From contig CASFTG010000001.1 in NCBI GenBank assembly GCA_949297805.1, positions 434,001-498,000 on the forward strand: DNA of 64,000 nucleotides. Direction: 5' to 3'. Under the pieces are notes generated by a model, which did not search any database, was not told the origin of the DNA, and was given only the letters and a program-made list of their open reading frames with translations. The stretch's first letter is position 1. Each line of letters starts with the position of its first letter. The position numbers and the translations under genes were made by a program. Below are positions 7,811 through 14,894 of this stretch, piece by piece. Source of the DNA: an uncultured bacterium. Lineage in GTDB: Bacteria > Bacillota_I > Bacilli_A > RFN20 > CAG-826.

Positions 7811-8012
7811 CCCCATCCTCCTCCGGGATCAAGCGGGCCCCGAACATCTTCAAGGCCTGATTGACCTTGTCGAGCCGGACCGTCTGCTTCCCCCGTTCGA
7901 GCTCCTGGACGAAGCGAAAACCGAGGCCGGAAAGGAAAGCGAATTCCTTCTGGCTGTAGCCGGCTTCCTTCCGCTTCCTCCGTATGTACTCGCCGATCAG
8001 GTTGTCGTCCAT
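7797..8012 (-). CDS. hipB: HipB-like XRE-family DNA-binding antitoxin
   Basis: The 71-residue protein is a single Cro/C1-type helix-turn-helix: I-R-R-K-R-K-E-A-G-Y-S-Q-K-E-F-A at residues ~10-25, then G-x-x-F-V-Q-E-L-E-R-G-K, typical of HipB-like repressors (recognition helix with E-L-E-x-G-K). It should repress the operon by binding the paired CCCG-NN-CGGG sites upstream. The ATG at 8012 has no visible ribosome site; a TATAGA lies 9 bases ahead, so the message may be nearly leaderless. Confidence 0.85.
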   Translation of the reverse strand: MDDNLIGEYIRRKRKEAGYSQKEFAFLSGLGFRFVQELERGKQTVRLDKVNQALKMFGARLIPEEDGDGKR

Positions 8013-8066
8013 AGGGGATAGTCTATACCCAAGTATGAATAAATTAATTAGTAAGTTAAATATAAT

Positions 8067-8120
8067 ACCCGAACGGGTAACAATATTCTTAAATTAACTC
8101 AAACTGAAGCCCGTTCGGGT
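8067..8120. promoter_or_regulatory. Two palindromic operators upstream of hipB
   Basis: ACCCGAACGGGT (8067-8078) and GCCCGTTCGGGT (8109-8120) share arms CCCG and CGGG around two central bases and are inverse copies of each other. Their centres are 42 bp apart, about four helical turns. They are the obvious candidates for HipB binding. Confidence 0.7.
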
Positions 8121-8145
8121 CTTACTTTCCCTTCTTTGGGCATAG

Positions 8146-8170
8146 AAAAAAGCCCCGCCGAGGAGGGGCT
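8146..8170 (-). terminator. Terminator of the GntR/ABC operon
   Basis: On the minus strand AGCCCC (8165-8170) and GGGGCT (8151-8156) form a GC-rich stem around an 8-base loop, followed by five T or more. Confidence 0.85.
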
Positions 8171-8175
8171 CGCTA

Positions 8176-9234
8176 TCAATAATAGGTGGCGGGGCTATCG
8201 ATGACGGTGACGCTGATGAGGTAGCAGATCAGCCCGATTAGGAGGCCAGAGAGCAAGGCGATCCCAAATCCCATCCAGCAGAGGCGGGAGAGCTTGAACC
8301 GCCGTTCGTAGATGGCGGCTAATACATAGCAATAGACCCCTAAGGGGATGAGGCCGAGGAATCCGCCGAGCGAAGTGAGGGCCAAGGCCAAGGCGAAGGC
8401 CGGGATGAAGGTCAATATCCGTAAGGGCAGTTTCTCATTATCCCCAGAAGTCCCGCAGAGCTCGCCGCTCGGCTGCTTGACGAGGAAGGCGAAGACGGAA
8501 ATAGTCGCTAAAGCCAGGCAATGGATGACGGTATAGACGAGGTCGGCGCTGCTATAGACTATGGCCGGTTCCCCAACGATCCGGGCGGCGAAGGTTCGGC
8601 TAAGGATGATCATCGTGCTGACCGGGTCGATGGAAATCGAGAGGACGGCGTCAAGGGGCTCGCCATCGAATTGATGGACCAGCACCACCGCGATATAGAA
8701 GTAGAGGAAGGCGAATAAGAGGGCCGAGGCGTAATGGATGATCCCAGTCCGGAAGGAGAGGGAGATTTTGGCAAAGAACGCCCCGACGAGGTAATGGGCG
8801 GCTAAGAAAAACAATAGGACCAGCAATAAGGGGAAGTAGTAACCGTATTGAAGGGGGAGCCGGCCATTCAGCGGCCGGGTTTGGGCGATGACGATCCCAT
8901 TGAGTAAGCCCAATAGGTAAATGATGAGGACCAAGGCTAAGAAGGCCAATAGCATCGTCAAATGCCGGGTGAGCCAAAGGGCCTTACGCTTAATGGGGAA
9001 GGAGTAATAGACGTCGGTGCTCCGCCTAGAATAACGGTAGGATTCGGCCATGAAAGGCAGGCAGGGGGCGACGATCAGCGGGAAGACGGTTAAGACCTCG
9101 ACCCCGGGGTTCGGCCAATAGGCATAGAAGGAAGAGATGCTGGCGAGGTAGACGACTAAAAGATAGATGACGGAGAAGATGGCGAGGGCCGGAAGATAGG
9201 ATAGCAGGCATTGCCCGATCAGGCGTTTATTCAT
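8176..9234 (-). CDS. ABC transporter permease (ABC-2 type)
   Basis: The 352-residue protein is nearly all membrane helices (about eight). A charged patch in the first cytoplasmic loop, Y-R-Y-S-R-R-S-T-D-V-Y-Y-S-F-P-I-K-R, is characteristic of ABC-2 permeases encoded beside YtrB-like ATPases. It overlaps the ATPase gene by 8 bp, and both follow a short GntR regulator, so the three form one operon. Such systems are often induced by cell-wall-active compounds or peptides, but the substrate here is unknown. The operon ends at the hairpin at 8146-8170. Confidence 0.8.
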   Translation of the reverse strand: MNKRLIGQCLLSYLPALAIFSVIYLLVVYLASISSFYAYWPNPGVEVLTVFPLIVAPCLPFMAESYRYSRRSTDVYYSFPIKRKALWLTRHLTMLLAFLALVLIIYLLGLLNGIVIAQTRPLNGRLPLQYGYYFPLLLVLLFFLAAHYLVGAFFAKISLSFRTGIIHYASALLFAFLYFYIAVVLVHQFDGEPLDAVLSISIDPVSTMIILSRTFAARIVGEPAIVYSSADLVYTVIHCLALATISVFAFLVKQPSGELCGTSGDNEKLPLRILTFIPAFALALALTSLGGFLGLIPLGVYCYVLAAIYERRFKLSRLCWMGFGIALLSGLLIGLICYLISVTVIDSPATYY

Positions 9235-10111
9235 CGATCCGTCCCTCCTTTTTGGCTAAGGAAAGCTCGGCGGCCAGGGTCTCGTTTTCCTCCATCGGAA
9301 CCGACTCAAGGAGAGCCGGCTTATAGGCTTCTTTGAGCCTAGCGATCCCCTCCTCGTTTTCCTTGACGATGAAATGGGTGATGGAGCCGAGGTGGCGGAA
9401 TAAGACGACCTGGAGCCCGAGTTCCTCTAAGTCGGCCGGGGTGAGGCTATTGGGGAGGAGGGCTTGGTATTTGACGAGGTTGGCCCCGAAGTCGGCTGAA
9501 TCGGCGTCTTGACCGAGCCTCCCTTTGTATAACAACAAGAACCGCGAGGCCATTGAGCGGGCGGCCTCGGCATTATGGGAGGCGGCGACGATGATCTTGC
9601 CTTCAGATATGGCCAGCAACTGATCCTTAATAAATGATAAAGAGAGGGCATCGAGGCCGTCGAAGGCTTCGTCCAACAAGAGGATCGGGGCTGAGGAGGC
9701 GATGGCTAAGGAGAGCATGGCCTGCCGCCTCATCCCTTTTGAGTAGGAAGAAAGCCGTTGCTTGGGGTTCAAGCCGAATTGCTTGAGGCAATAGGCGAGC
9801 CGTTCCTCATCGAATGAATAGAAGCTGGCGTAGATCCTTTTCAAGGAGCCGAGGGAATGGGAGACGTCGTAATACGGCTCGTCGGGGAGGAAGAAGACGG
9901 GGGTCTTTTTCTCCTCGACCGGGGAGCCATTGATCAATATTTGTCCTTCGCTAGGGTCGATGACGCCGGCTAAAAGGCGGAGCAAGGTCGATTTGCCCGA
10001 CCCGTTCTCCCCGATTAGGGCGGTTATCCCCTCCTCGATGACGGCGTTAAGCCCATTTACGGCCTTGATTGGCCCATAATGTTTGCTGAGGTTGTTTATT
10101 TCGATCCGCAT
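9227..10111 (-). CDS. ABC transporter ATP-binding protein (YtrB-like)
   Basis: The 294-residue ATPase shows Walker A G-E-N-G-S-G-K-S-T (residues ~35-43), a Y-S-K-G-M-R-R-Q signature in place of LSGGQ (~123-130), Walker B I-L-L-L-D-E-A-F-D-G-L-D (~143-154) and a switch His in A-A-S-H-N. The S-K-G-M-R-R variant is typical of YtrB/BcrA-type exporters. A ~90-residue C-terminal extension follows the ATPase core. It overlaps gntR by 16 bp and the permease by 8 bp, which suggests fixed stoichiometry. It should energise the adjacent permease. Confidence 0.9.
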   Translation of the reverse strand: MRIEINNLSKHYGPIKAVNGLNAVIEEGITALIGENGSGKSTLLRLLAGVIDPSEGQILINGSPVEEKKTPVFFLPDEPYYDVSHSLGSLKRIYASFYSFDEERLAYCLKQFGLNPKQRLSSYSKGMRRQAMLSLAIASSAPILLLDEAFDGLDALSLSFIKDQLLAISEGKIIVAASHNAEAARSMASRFLLLYKGRLGQDADSADFGANLVKYQALLPNSLTPADLEELGLQVVLFRHLGSITHFIVKENEEGIARLKEAYKPALLESVPMEENETLAAELSLAKKEGRIDE

Positions 10112-10425
10112 TGGCGTTTGATCTCCTTGATTATGGTGTCTTCGTCATAGTCTTGTAAGAGGCTGGCGATAGTTTGGGCTAGTTTGGCGGCTGACTTCGG
10201 CGGATGGAGGTCTTTGACTAGGTAACCGCTTCGGGAGACGGCCTCAATATAGCCTTCTTCGATCAATAGCTCGTAGGCTTTTAAGACGGTTAGGGGATTG
10301 CACTGATAAAAGGCGGCCGTCTCTCTGACTGAGGGGAGGCGGGATTCCAATGGATAGGCCCCATGTTTGATGGCCTGCACGTAGTCGGAGGCGATCTTCT
10401 CGTATAAGGTCCCTTTGCCGTTCAT
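10096..10425 (-). CDS. GntR-family regulator (YtrA type)
   Basis: The 109-residue protein has the GntR winged helix (L-Y-E-K-I-A-S-D-Y-V-Q-A-I, then L-P-S-V-R-E-T-A and T-V-L-K-A-Y-E-L-L) and only a short C-terminal helix, as in the YtrA subfamily. It probably represses its own operon through the inverted repeat at 10450-10473, which overlaps the -35 box. No ribosome site precedes the ATG. The predicted transcription start falls on the ATG itself, so translation is likely leaderless. Confidence 0.9.
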   Translation of the reverse strand: MNGKGTLYEKIASDYVQAIKHGAYPLESRLPSVRETAAFYQCNPLTVLKAYELLIEEGYIEAVSRSGYLVKDLHPPKSAAKLAQTIASLLQDYDEDTIIKEIKRQCGSK

Positions 10426-10431
10426 GGCAAT

Positions 10432-10473
10432 ATTATTGCCCTCGTCAATCTGTTATACAAGGGGATATAACAG
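10432..10473 (-). promoter_or_regulatory. gntR promoter overlapped by a palindromic operator
   Basis: On the minus strand TTGTAT (10455-10460) and AATAAT (10432-10437) are 17 bp apart. CTGTTATA and TATAACAG (10450-10457 and 10466-10473) form a perfect 8-bp inverted repeat with an 8-bp spacer, covering the -35 box. This is the likely site for the encoded GntR protein. Confidence 0.75.
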
Positions 10474-10565
10474 TTAGCATTTCCTCTAGAGCCGACTACA
10501 CATGGCTGCTCATTATTCATCGTCGATATGGCATACTTCCGGCAGAAATAAGAGGAGGGTGAACG

Positions 10566-11639
10566 TTGCGTCATCGCCGCGAGCCCAATGGCTTTGGGCC
10601 GAATTCCGTCGATCTGTCTTACTATATGAACGTCCCCGGCATTGAGGTCGAGGTCCATGATTTCGAGCGCAACATCGAAAGCGATTCCGATAACTTCACC
10701 TCGGCCGTCTTTGAGGCCGGGGGCATCATCCATCAGCTCAATAAGGTCAAAGGCCGGGTCAACCGGAACGTCACCAATGGGCGTATCCATCAGGATGATA
10801 CTTATACCCTCGATGGGAAAGAAGGCTATAAGACCCTCTTTGACGTCTTCAATGAACGGAACTTGCTTACCAACCAATCGATTTACGATTATGGCAAGAT
10901 CCGGGTCAAGGCGCTTAATGGTCAGATCATGGGGGCCAGCCCTTATCCTTATGGGAATGGCTATCCCCAGGCCGGCTATCCGAACCAATATCCCAATGGA
11001 TACCCGAATCAAGCCCCTTATCCCAATCAGTATCCCTCGAATGGAGGGGTGGTCCCGCCTTCGGCTTATTCTTCGAATTCCCGTGTCCGGACCGGGACTA
11101 CTAAGAAAGGAAGCCGGAGCCGCTGGAAAGCGAGCCTCCCTTTCTTCCTCATCGCCTTAGTCTTAATCGGGGTCGGGGTCTTCTTCTTATTAAAGCCAGT
11201 CACCGTTGAGCCGGCATCCGAGGTCAAAGGGTCATCGCTCAAGGTCGACATCTTATATGATTTTATTGGAGAAGACAAAGACGCCTACGCCTTAATCGTT
11301 GATGATAATCAGGATACCGTCTATTACTTCGTTGACATGGATGTTGACCTCTCGGCTTACGAAAACAAAACCACCGAGGTCAGTTTGGTTCTAAACGTTG
11401 GGGAGAACGAAAGCCTTCGGACCGACCACGATTTCCATTACGAAGACAAAGATACCCACAACGTCTATACCTATTGCGCCGAAGCCTATTCCATCCAGAT
11501 TGGCGGGAATGACATCTATACCCTTGAGGATTACGAGAATTCCAAGAAAGGGTCGAACCTCGCCATCGGGGCCATCGTCGGCGGAGTCGGCCTCTTGCTC
11601 GCCGTCTTCGGCGTCATCGGCTGCGTCAAGAAACGCTGA
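10566..11639 (+). CDS. Tyr/Pro-rich membrane protein of unknown function
   Basis: The frame starts at a TTG (10566) with GAGGAGGG about seven bases upstream, which decides the start. The product is 357 residues. Residues ~1-120 are soluble. Residues ~125-165 are a low-complexity Y-P-N-Q / G-Y-P-N repeat. A basic stretch (K-K-G-S-R-S-R-W-K) precedes a membrane helix at ~190-212. A second soluble domain follows, and a C-terminal helix (~328-350) ends in C-V-K-K-R. Proline/tyrosine-rich tracts next to a single helix are common in bacterial membrane scaffolds, but I cannot name a family. A clear terminator follows, so it is a single-gene unit. Confidence 0.6.
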   Translation: MRHRREPNGFGPNSVDLSYYMNVPGIEVEVHDFERNIESDSDNFTSAVFEAGGIIHQLNKVKGRVNRNVTNGRIHQDDTYTLDGKEGYKTLFDVFNERNLLTNQSIYDYGKIRVKALNGQIMGASPYPYGNGYPQAGYPNQYPNGYPNQAPYPNQYPSNGGVVPPSAYSSNSRVRTGTTKKGSRSRWKASLPFFLIALVLIGVGVFFLLKPVTVEPASEVKGSSLKVDILYDFIGEDKDAYALIVDDNQDTVYYFVDMDVDLSAYENKTTEVSLVLNVGENESLRTDHDFHYEDKDTHNVYTYCAEAYSIQIGGNDIYTLEDYENSKKGSNLAIGAIVGGVGLLLAVFGVIGCVKKR

Positions 11640-11650
11640 AACCTCAATTG

Positions 11651-11676
11651 GACCAGTCGGAAGGCTGGTCTTTTTT
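11651..11676 (+). terminator. Rho-independent terminator
   Basis: GACCAG (11651-11656) and CTGGTC (11665-11670) pair around an 8-base loop and are followed by six T. Confidence 0.9.
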
Positions 11677-11710
11677 GTCGTCAAAAGATAACTAGGGGTA
11701 GGGCGTTAAC

Positions 11711-11983
11711 CTATTTTGTCATCACGAAGTTTAGATCGATCTCCGTCCCTTGTTCGTATATGGCTTCTCCGGATAGATCGAGCTCGGCGTTCCAAATGAT
11801 TCCATAACCGCAACGATCGATTCGTCCTTGTCCATATAGACCAGGGATGTCTTTCAAAGCTTTAAAGGCCGGCGTTGCCGCAATCAATGGCTTCAAGTCA
11901 AACTGCTTGTAGGTTCCATCCTCGAAACCGACGAACAAGACATAGTCTTTGGTTTTAGTAAGGGAAGTGATTCGATGGAACAT
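11711..11983 (-). CDS. DUF2442-domain protein
   Basis: The 90-residue protein has the DUF2442 pattern: Y-V-L-F-V-G-F-E-D-G-T near residue 14, F-D-L-K-P-L-I, then C-G-Y-G-I-I-W-N and a C-terminal D-L-S-G-E-A-I-Y-E-Q-G. DUF2442 genes often sit beside DUF4160 genes as small two-gene units suspected of toxin-antitoxin behaviour, but no DUF4160 gene is visible here, so this copy is an orphan. AAGGAG precedes the ATG by seven bases. Function is not established. Confidence 0.8.
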   Translation of the reverse strand: MFHRITSLTKTKDYVLFVGFEDGTYKQFDLKPLIAATPAFKALKDIPGLYGQGRIDRCGYGIIWNAELDLSGEAIYEQGTEIDLNFVMTK

Positions 11984-12240
11984 AAGCTATCTCCTTGCAT
12001 GTATTAAGTAATTATTACTTTGAACACATTCAATATAGAGAAATATTTATTGGGTGCAATGGGGGAATGATATTGAGCGTTAGAGAACAAAAATGGCACC
12101 TCCGCGCAACGGCTGGCGTCTTATTTTTAACGAAGGCGAGCTTTACTCCGGCCGGATTCGAATATTTAGACGGAAATTAATTACCTGATAACTACACTAG
12201 GCCCTTTCGGGGCTTGACTATTCAGGGATTAAACGTTAAT
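11984..12240. other. Intergenic region
   Basis: AT-rich at first, then a short GC stretch. A weak hairpin (AGGCCC, loop TTTC, GGGGCTT) lies near 12200-12216. An open frame on the plus strand (11995-12180, TTG start, no ribosome site) does not look like a gene. Confidence 0.3.
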
Positions 12241-12428
12241 TTATAACTGGGTTTGGACCACGAAGGCCTTATCGGTCGTCGTGGCCTTTTTCTCTAAGGC
12301 CGCCTTAAGCGCCATCAATAGGCATAAAGCCAATATCAGGTGGGAGGCGGCCTGCAAGAACTCGACCAGTCTTTTTCCGCTTTCCCTAATGGCCAAGTCC
12401 CCGATCGGGCGAGGTCTCCGTTTGGCAT
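12241..12428 (-). pseudogene. Possible small one-helix membrane protein gene with a frameshift
   Basis: A promoter (TTTACT/TATAGT, 12452-12480) and a strong GGGAGG lead to an ATG at 12428 whose frame closes after 30 unremarkable residues. The neighbouring frame instead encodes K-R-R-P-R-P, then a hydrophobic helix (S-H-L-I-L-A-L-C-L-L-M-A-L-K-A-A-L), a Lys pair and a hydrophilic tail ending at 12241. One base more after the ATG would join them into a ~62-residue membrane peptide. Small one-helix peptides of this kind include type I toxins, but nothing here proves that. Confidence 0.3.
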
Positions 12429-12451
12429 AGCAGCCTCCCTTTGACAAGATA

Positions 12452-12480
12452 ACTATATTGGAAAAACTATACCAAGTAAA
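12452..12480 (-). promoter_or_regulatory. Promoter of the small membrane-peptide locus
   Basis: On the minus strand TTTACT (12475-12480) and TATAGT (12452-12457) are 17 bp apart. Confidence 0.5.
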
Positions 12481-12561
12481 TATAAGTGAATAGGATTTAA
12501 AATAAAAAATTGAAAGGCTTGTGACTGACTCGATTGAATCATAAACAAACTGCCTTCTAAC

Positions 12562-12587
12562 GAAAAAGCCCCACCTTTCGGCGGGGC
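12562..12587 (-). terminator. Terminator of small peptide gene 1
   Basis: On the minus strand GCCCCGCC (12580-12587) pairs with GGTGGGGC (12568-12575) around GAAA and is followed by five T. Confidence 0.9.
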
Positions 12588-12609
12588 GAAAAGCTAACTA
12601 AGCCAAGGA

Positions 12610-12759
12610 CTAGAAGAGGTTCGAGGATTGGGTCAGCTGGTTCGGGAAGATCTCGACATAAGTCGGGGCTTCGTAGGCTTTCCCTTCGAGCACATCATAG
12701 GAAGCGTCGAAGTGGACGCCGTCGGAAGCGATCTGGTTCAACTTGTCAGTGTAGTTCAT
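12610..12759 (-). CDS. Small peptide 1 (49 residues), paralogue of the next gene
   Basis: An AAGGAG ribosome site precedes the ATG at 12759. The peptide begins M-N-Y-T-D-K-L-N-Q-I-A-S and ends in Y-V-E-I-F-P-N-Q plus a short polar tail. It aligns with small peptide 2 almost end to end: N-Y-T-(D/E)-x-L-x-x-(I/L)-A-S-x-G, F-D-(A/S)-S-Y-D, A-x-P-x-Y-(V/L)-E-I-F-x-N-Q. It has no signal peptide or membrane helix and is acidic. Each copy has its own promoter, cre-like box pair, leader hairpin and terminator. I do not recognise the family. A precursor-type N-terminal half with a variable tail would fit a modified or processed peptide, but no maturation enzyme lies nearby. Confidence 0.75.
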   Translation of the reverse strand: MNYTDKLNQIASDGVHFDASYDVLEGKAYEAPTYVEIFPNQLTQSSNLF

Positions 12760-12781
12760 GTTCGCTTTCTCCTTTGCAATT

Positions 12782-12878
12782 CCGCCTCTTTTTTCTTGAG
12801 GCGGCATTATATTAGCAAGGAGTCAAAGACCAGATGAATGTAACCGTTTTCTGAAAGGGGTTTCTGAAAACGCTTTTA
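12782..12878 (-). promoter_or_regulatory. Control region of small peptide 1: leader hairpin, -10 box and two cre-like sites
   Basis: On the minus strand TATAAT is at 12806-12811 (its -35 is weak). A 7-bp stem, CCGCCTC with GAGGCGG (12782-12804), lies at the transcript start. Cre-like TGTAACCGTTTTCT (12839-12852) and TGAAAACGCTTTTA (12865-12878) lie upstream, 26 bp apart as in copy 2. Confidence 0.7.
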
Positions 12879-12969
12879 AAAATAGTGTAGGTTTTATCGA
12901 TACTATTTTTACAAGAAATCAAGTATGAGATTGCTATTTTCATTCGTTTTCATAACGTTTTCAAGCAAT

Positions 12970-12995
12970 GAAAAAGCCCAGCACAATGGCTGGGC
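12970..12995 (-). terminator. Terminator of small peptide gene 2
   Basis: On the minus strand GCCCAG (12990-12995) and CTGGGC (12976-12981) pair around an 8-base loop, followed by five T. Confidence 0.9.
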
Positions 12996-13014
12996 GAGCT
13001 GATTAACCGATTAA

Positions 13015-13167
13015 TTAATAGAGATGGTTGAGGTTGATCCGCTGGTTGTCGAAGATTTCGAGGTAAACCGGCTGGGCATAGGGCGCGCTGGTGACATCAT
13101 CATAGGACGAGTCGAAGGTCGCACCTTGGGAAGCGAGTTTCTCGAGTTGTTCAGTGTAATTCTGCAT
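13015..13167 (-). CDS. Small peptide 2 (50 residues), paralogue of small peptide 1
   Basis: AAGGAGG lies about seven bases before the ATG at 13167. The peptide reads N-Y-T-E-Q-L-E-K-L-A-S-Q-G near its start, F-D-S-S-Y-D-D in the middle and Y-L-E-I-F-D-N-Q near its end, with a hydrophobic last residue as in peptide 1. The two genes are about 250 bp apart, each with a complete set of control elements, which is the mark of an old tandem duplication of a whole transcription unit. Conservation is protein-like, with many third-position changes. Upstream activation by CcpA would link expression to sugar status. Function unknown. Confidence 0.75.
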   Translation of the reverse strand: MQNYTEQLEKLASQGATFDSSYDDVTSAPYAQPVYLEIFDNQRINLNHLY

Positions 13168-13190
13168 ATTCGCTTTCCTCCTTTTCTTGG

Positions 13191-13294
13191 GCCTCTTTTT
13201 CTTGAGGCAGTTAAAATATAACCCCCTATTACACCGAATCAAGGGGTCTGGCCATGTAAGCGTTTTCTGTAAGGGGTTTCTGAAAACGCTTTCA
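13191..13294 (-). promoter_or_regulatory. Control region of small peptide 2: promoter, leader hairpin and two cre sites
   Basis: On the minus strand TTGATT (13237-13242) and TATATT (13215-13220) are 16 bp apart. The leader begins with a GCCTC/GAGGC hairpin (13191-13208). TGTAAGCGTTTTCT (13255-13268) and a perfectly palindromic TGAAAACGCTTTCA (13281-13294) match the Bacillus CcpA cre consensus. The first is centred near -54, a position used for activation. Confidence 0.8.
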
Positions 13295-13398
13295 GATAAA
13301 TATCAGCATTTATCGAATATTTATATTGTCAAAAATCTATTTTCACAGTGGTTTTTTAAGATCAATTTACATTAGTTTTCATTGATTTTACACCAAGG

Positions 13399-14058
13399 CT
13401 AATCCTTGAGGCAGCCGATGGGGATGATGTGAACCCCGACCTTCCGTCTATACCCATATTCGGTACCGGTGAGGATGATTTTCAACTCGGGTGGACGGAG
13501 CTGAATCCCGCCCTTGGGAGCCTCGTTTATCAGCCGCTCGACTTCGCAAAGGTGTTTCGCCCCTTCATCGATTTCGCTGCTTCCGAGCTTGAACTCAATT
13601 AAAGCGTAGCGTCCATCGGCGAGATGCAAGACCCCATCGACTTCCAAACCGAAGCGGTCATGATAATAGGAGAGGCTACCACCTATCGCCCTCGAATATA
13701 CCGGAAGATCCTGGATGCAAAGCGATTCGAAGAGAAAGCCTAAGGTTTGGAAATCCTGATAGAAATAGCTTGGCTCGACCCCTAAGGCGGCCACGGCGAT
13801 CGAGGGATCGATCGGGTTGAGTTTCTTCCCTGAGCGGATGGCGCTTCGGGAACGGATTGATGGGCACCAGGCGTCAAGATCGGCAAAATATTCATATGGA
13901 GTTGAGTAATCGATTTCATGATTGTAGGTCTTGCCGGCGAATCTTCCTTCCTGGTAGTAACGGTAGTCGTCGGTATAGAAAACGTCGGGGTCGATCTCTT
14001 CGATCAGAAGATAGTTTTTGAAATGCCGATAATCGTTGATTCGTAATTCGTCTTCCAT
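13399..14058 (-). pseudogene. DUF4143 remnant of an AAA_14 ATPase
   Basis: The 219 residues correspond to the C-terminal half of the common bacterial ATPase (AAA_14 plus DUF4143, normally ~400-450 residues). S-I-R-S-R-S-A-I-R and K-L-N-P-I-D-P-S-I-A-V-A-A-L-G-V lead into D-F-Q-T-L-G-F-L-F-E-S-L-C and then the nuclease-like Y-A-L-I-E-F-K-L-G. The Walker A/B ATPase half is absent, and nothing like it appears in the 440 bp upstream. The ATG at 14058 has AGGGA immediately before it and may be fortuitous. It is probably a decayed gene; a free-standing domain is the alternative. Confidence 0.6.
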
Positions 14059-14439
14059 TCCCTAATCGAGGAATAGACAAAACGGGAGATCTCTGTATTC
14101 GTCAATTGGTTCGCCCATACCGGTATGCCCAAATCCAATGGTCACCTCGACATCTTCACCTTTGGCGAACTTGTCCTTTTGCATTCGATAACCAATCTAG
14201 ATGGAATCAAGCATTAGGCTATGGTCATACCCTCGCGCGGGGCGCCGGAGCAAGAGGAAAGCGCCATCGCCAAGAGCAACGCCAATGCCATCAACCCACC
14301 AGGTGTTTCATATGAGAAGAATGCCACAATAGGGCCATTATTCATTCGTTAAGTATGGCCGGACGAGAGCTGTTTAGGCGGAACAACGAGCTTTGCCCAT
14401 TTGTCGAACCCCTTAAGAGCCGATAACGGCAAACGCTCT
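14059..14439. other. Intergenic region with possible gene remnant
   Basis: On the plus strand one frame reads like protein across a stop: N-W-F-A-H-T-G-M-P-K-S-N-G-H near 14104-14145, then G-A-P-E-Q-E-E-S-A-I-A-K-S-N-A near 14240-14285. No start, no family match. Nothing else is recognised. Confidence 0.25.
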
Positions 14440-14468
14440 TAAAACTTCCACTCGCTAGGCTTTATAAT
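14440..14468 (+). promoter_or_regulatory. Promoter of the mgsA-acnX operon
   Basis: TTAAAA (14440-14445) and TATAAT (14463-14468) are 17 bp apart, followed by AGGAG and the mgsA ATG. Confidence 0.6.
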
Positions 14469-14496
14469 ATTCCAGTAGCAGGAGAATATTCTTAAT

Positions 14497-14880
14497 ATGG
14501 ATAAAGCGAAACCGGTCTTGGCCTTAGTGGCCCATGACAATAAGAAGCCGGAGATGGCGGTTTGGGCCGCCTCCCACAAGGAACGGCTATCCCTATTCAA
14601 TCTGGTTGGAACCGGCCATACGGCCAAATTGGTCCAAGACGCCACCGGGCAACCGGTCAAAGCCTATTTATCGGGCCCGATGGGCGGGGATCAACAGATC
14701 GGGGCCGCCATCGCCGAAGGGCAGATCCAAGCCGTCTTCTTCTTTTGGGATCCGCTTTCGAGCCAACCCCATGACCCCGATGTCAAGGCCTTAATGCGGA
14801 TCGCCGCCGTCTATGACATCCCCTTCGCCACCAATGAGGCGACCGCCATCGCCCTCTTGTCTTATCTTGCGACCCATTAA
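14497..14880 (+). CDS. mgsA: Methylglyoxal synthase
   Basis: The 127-residue protein has the full MgsA pattern: L-V-A-H-D-N-K-K (residues ~10-17), a phosphate-binding V-G-T-G-H-T (~37-42, usually T-G-T-T-G), S-G-P-M-G-G-D-Q-Q-I-G (~59-69, containing the catalytic Asp) and F-F-W-D-P-L-S-S-Q-P-H-D-P-D (~82-95). It converts dihydroxyacetone phosphate to methylglyoxal and phosphate, a bypass of lower glycolysis used under phosphate limitation or sugar excess. AGGAG lies 11 bases upstream. It is followed after 14 bp by the AcnX large subunit, an unusual partner. Confidence 0.95.
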   Translation: MDKAKPVLALVAHDNKKPEMAVWAASHKERLSLFNLVGTGHTAKLVQDATGQPVKAYLSGPMGGDQQIGAAIAEGQIQAVFFFWDPLSSQPHDPDVKALMRIAAVYDIPFATNEATAIALLSYLATH

Positions 14881-14894
14881 GGAAAGGAAAATAT

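Noticed and set aside
10422..11012. 196-codon minus-strand open frame
   Set aside because: Antisense to the start of the Tyr/Pro-rich protein, which has a strong ribosome site and terminator on the plus strand.
11995..12180. 61-codon open frame on the plus strand
   Set aside because: TTG start without ribosome site, composition unlike neighbouring genes, no recognisable motif.
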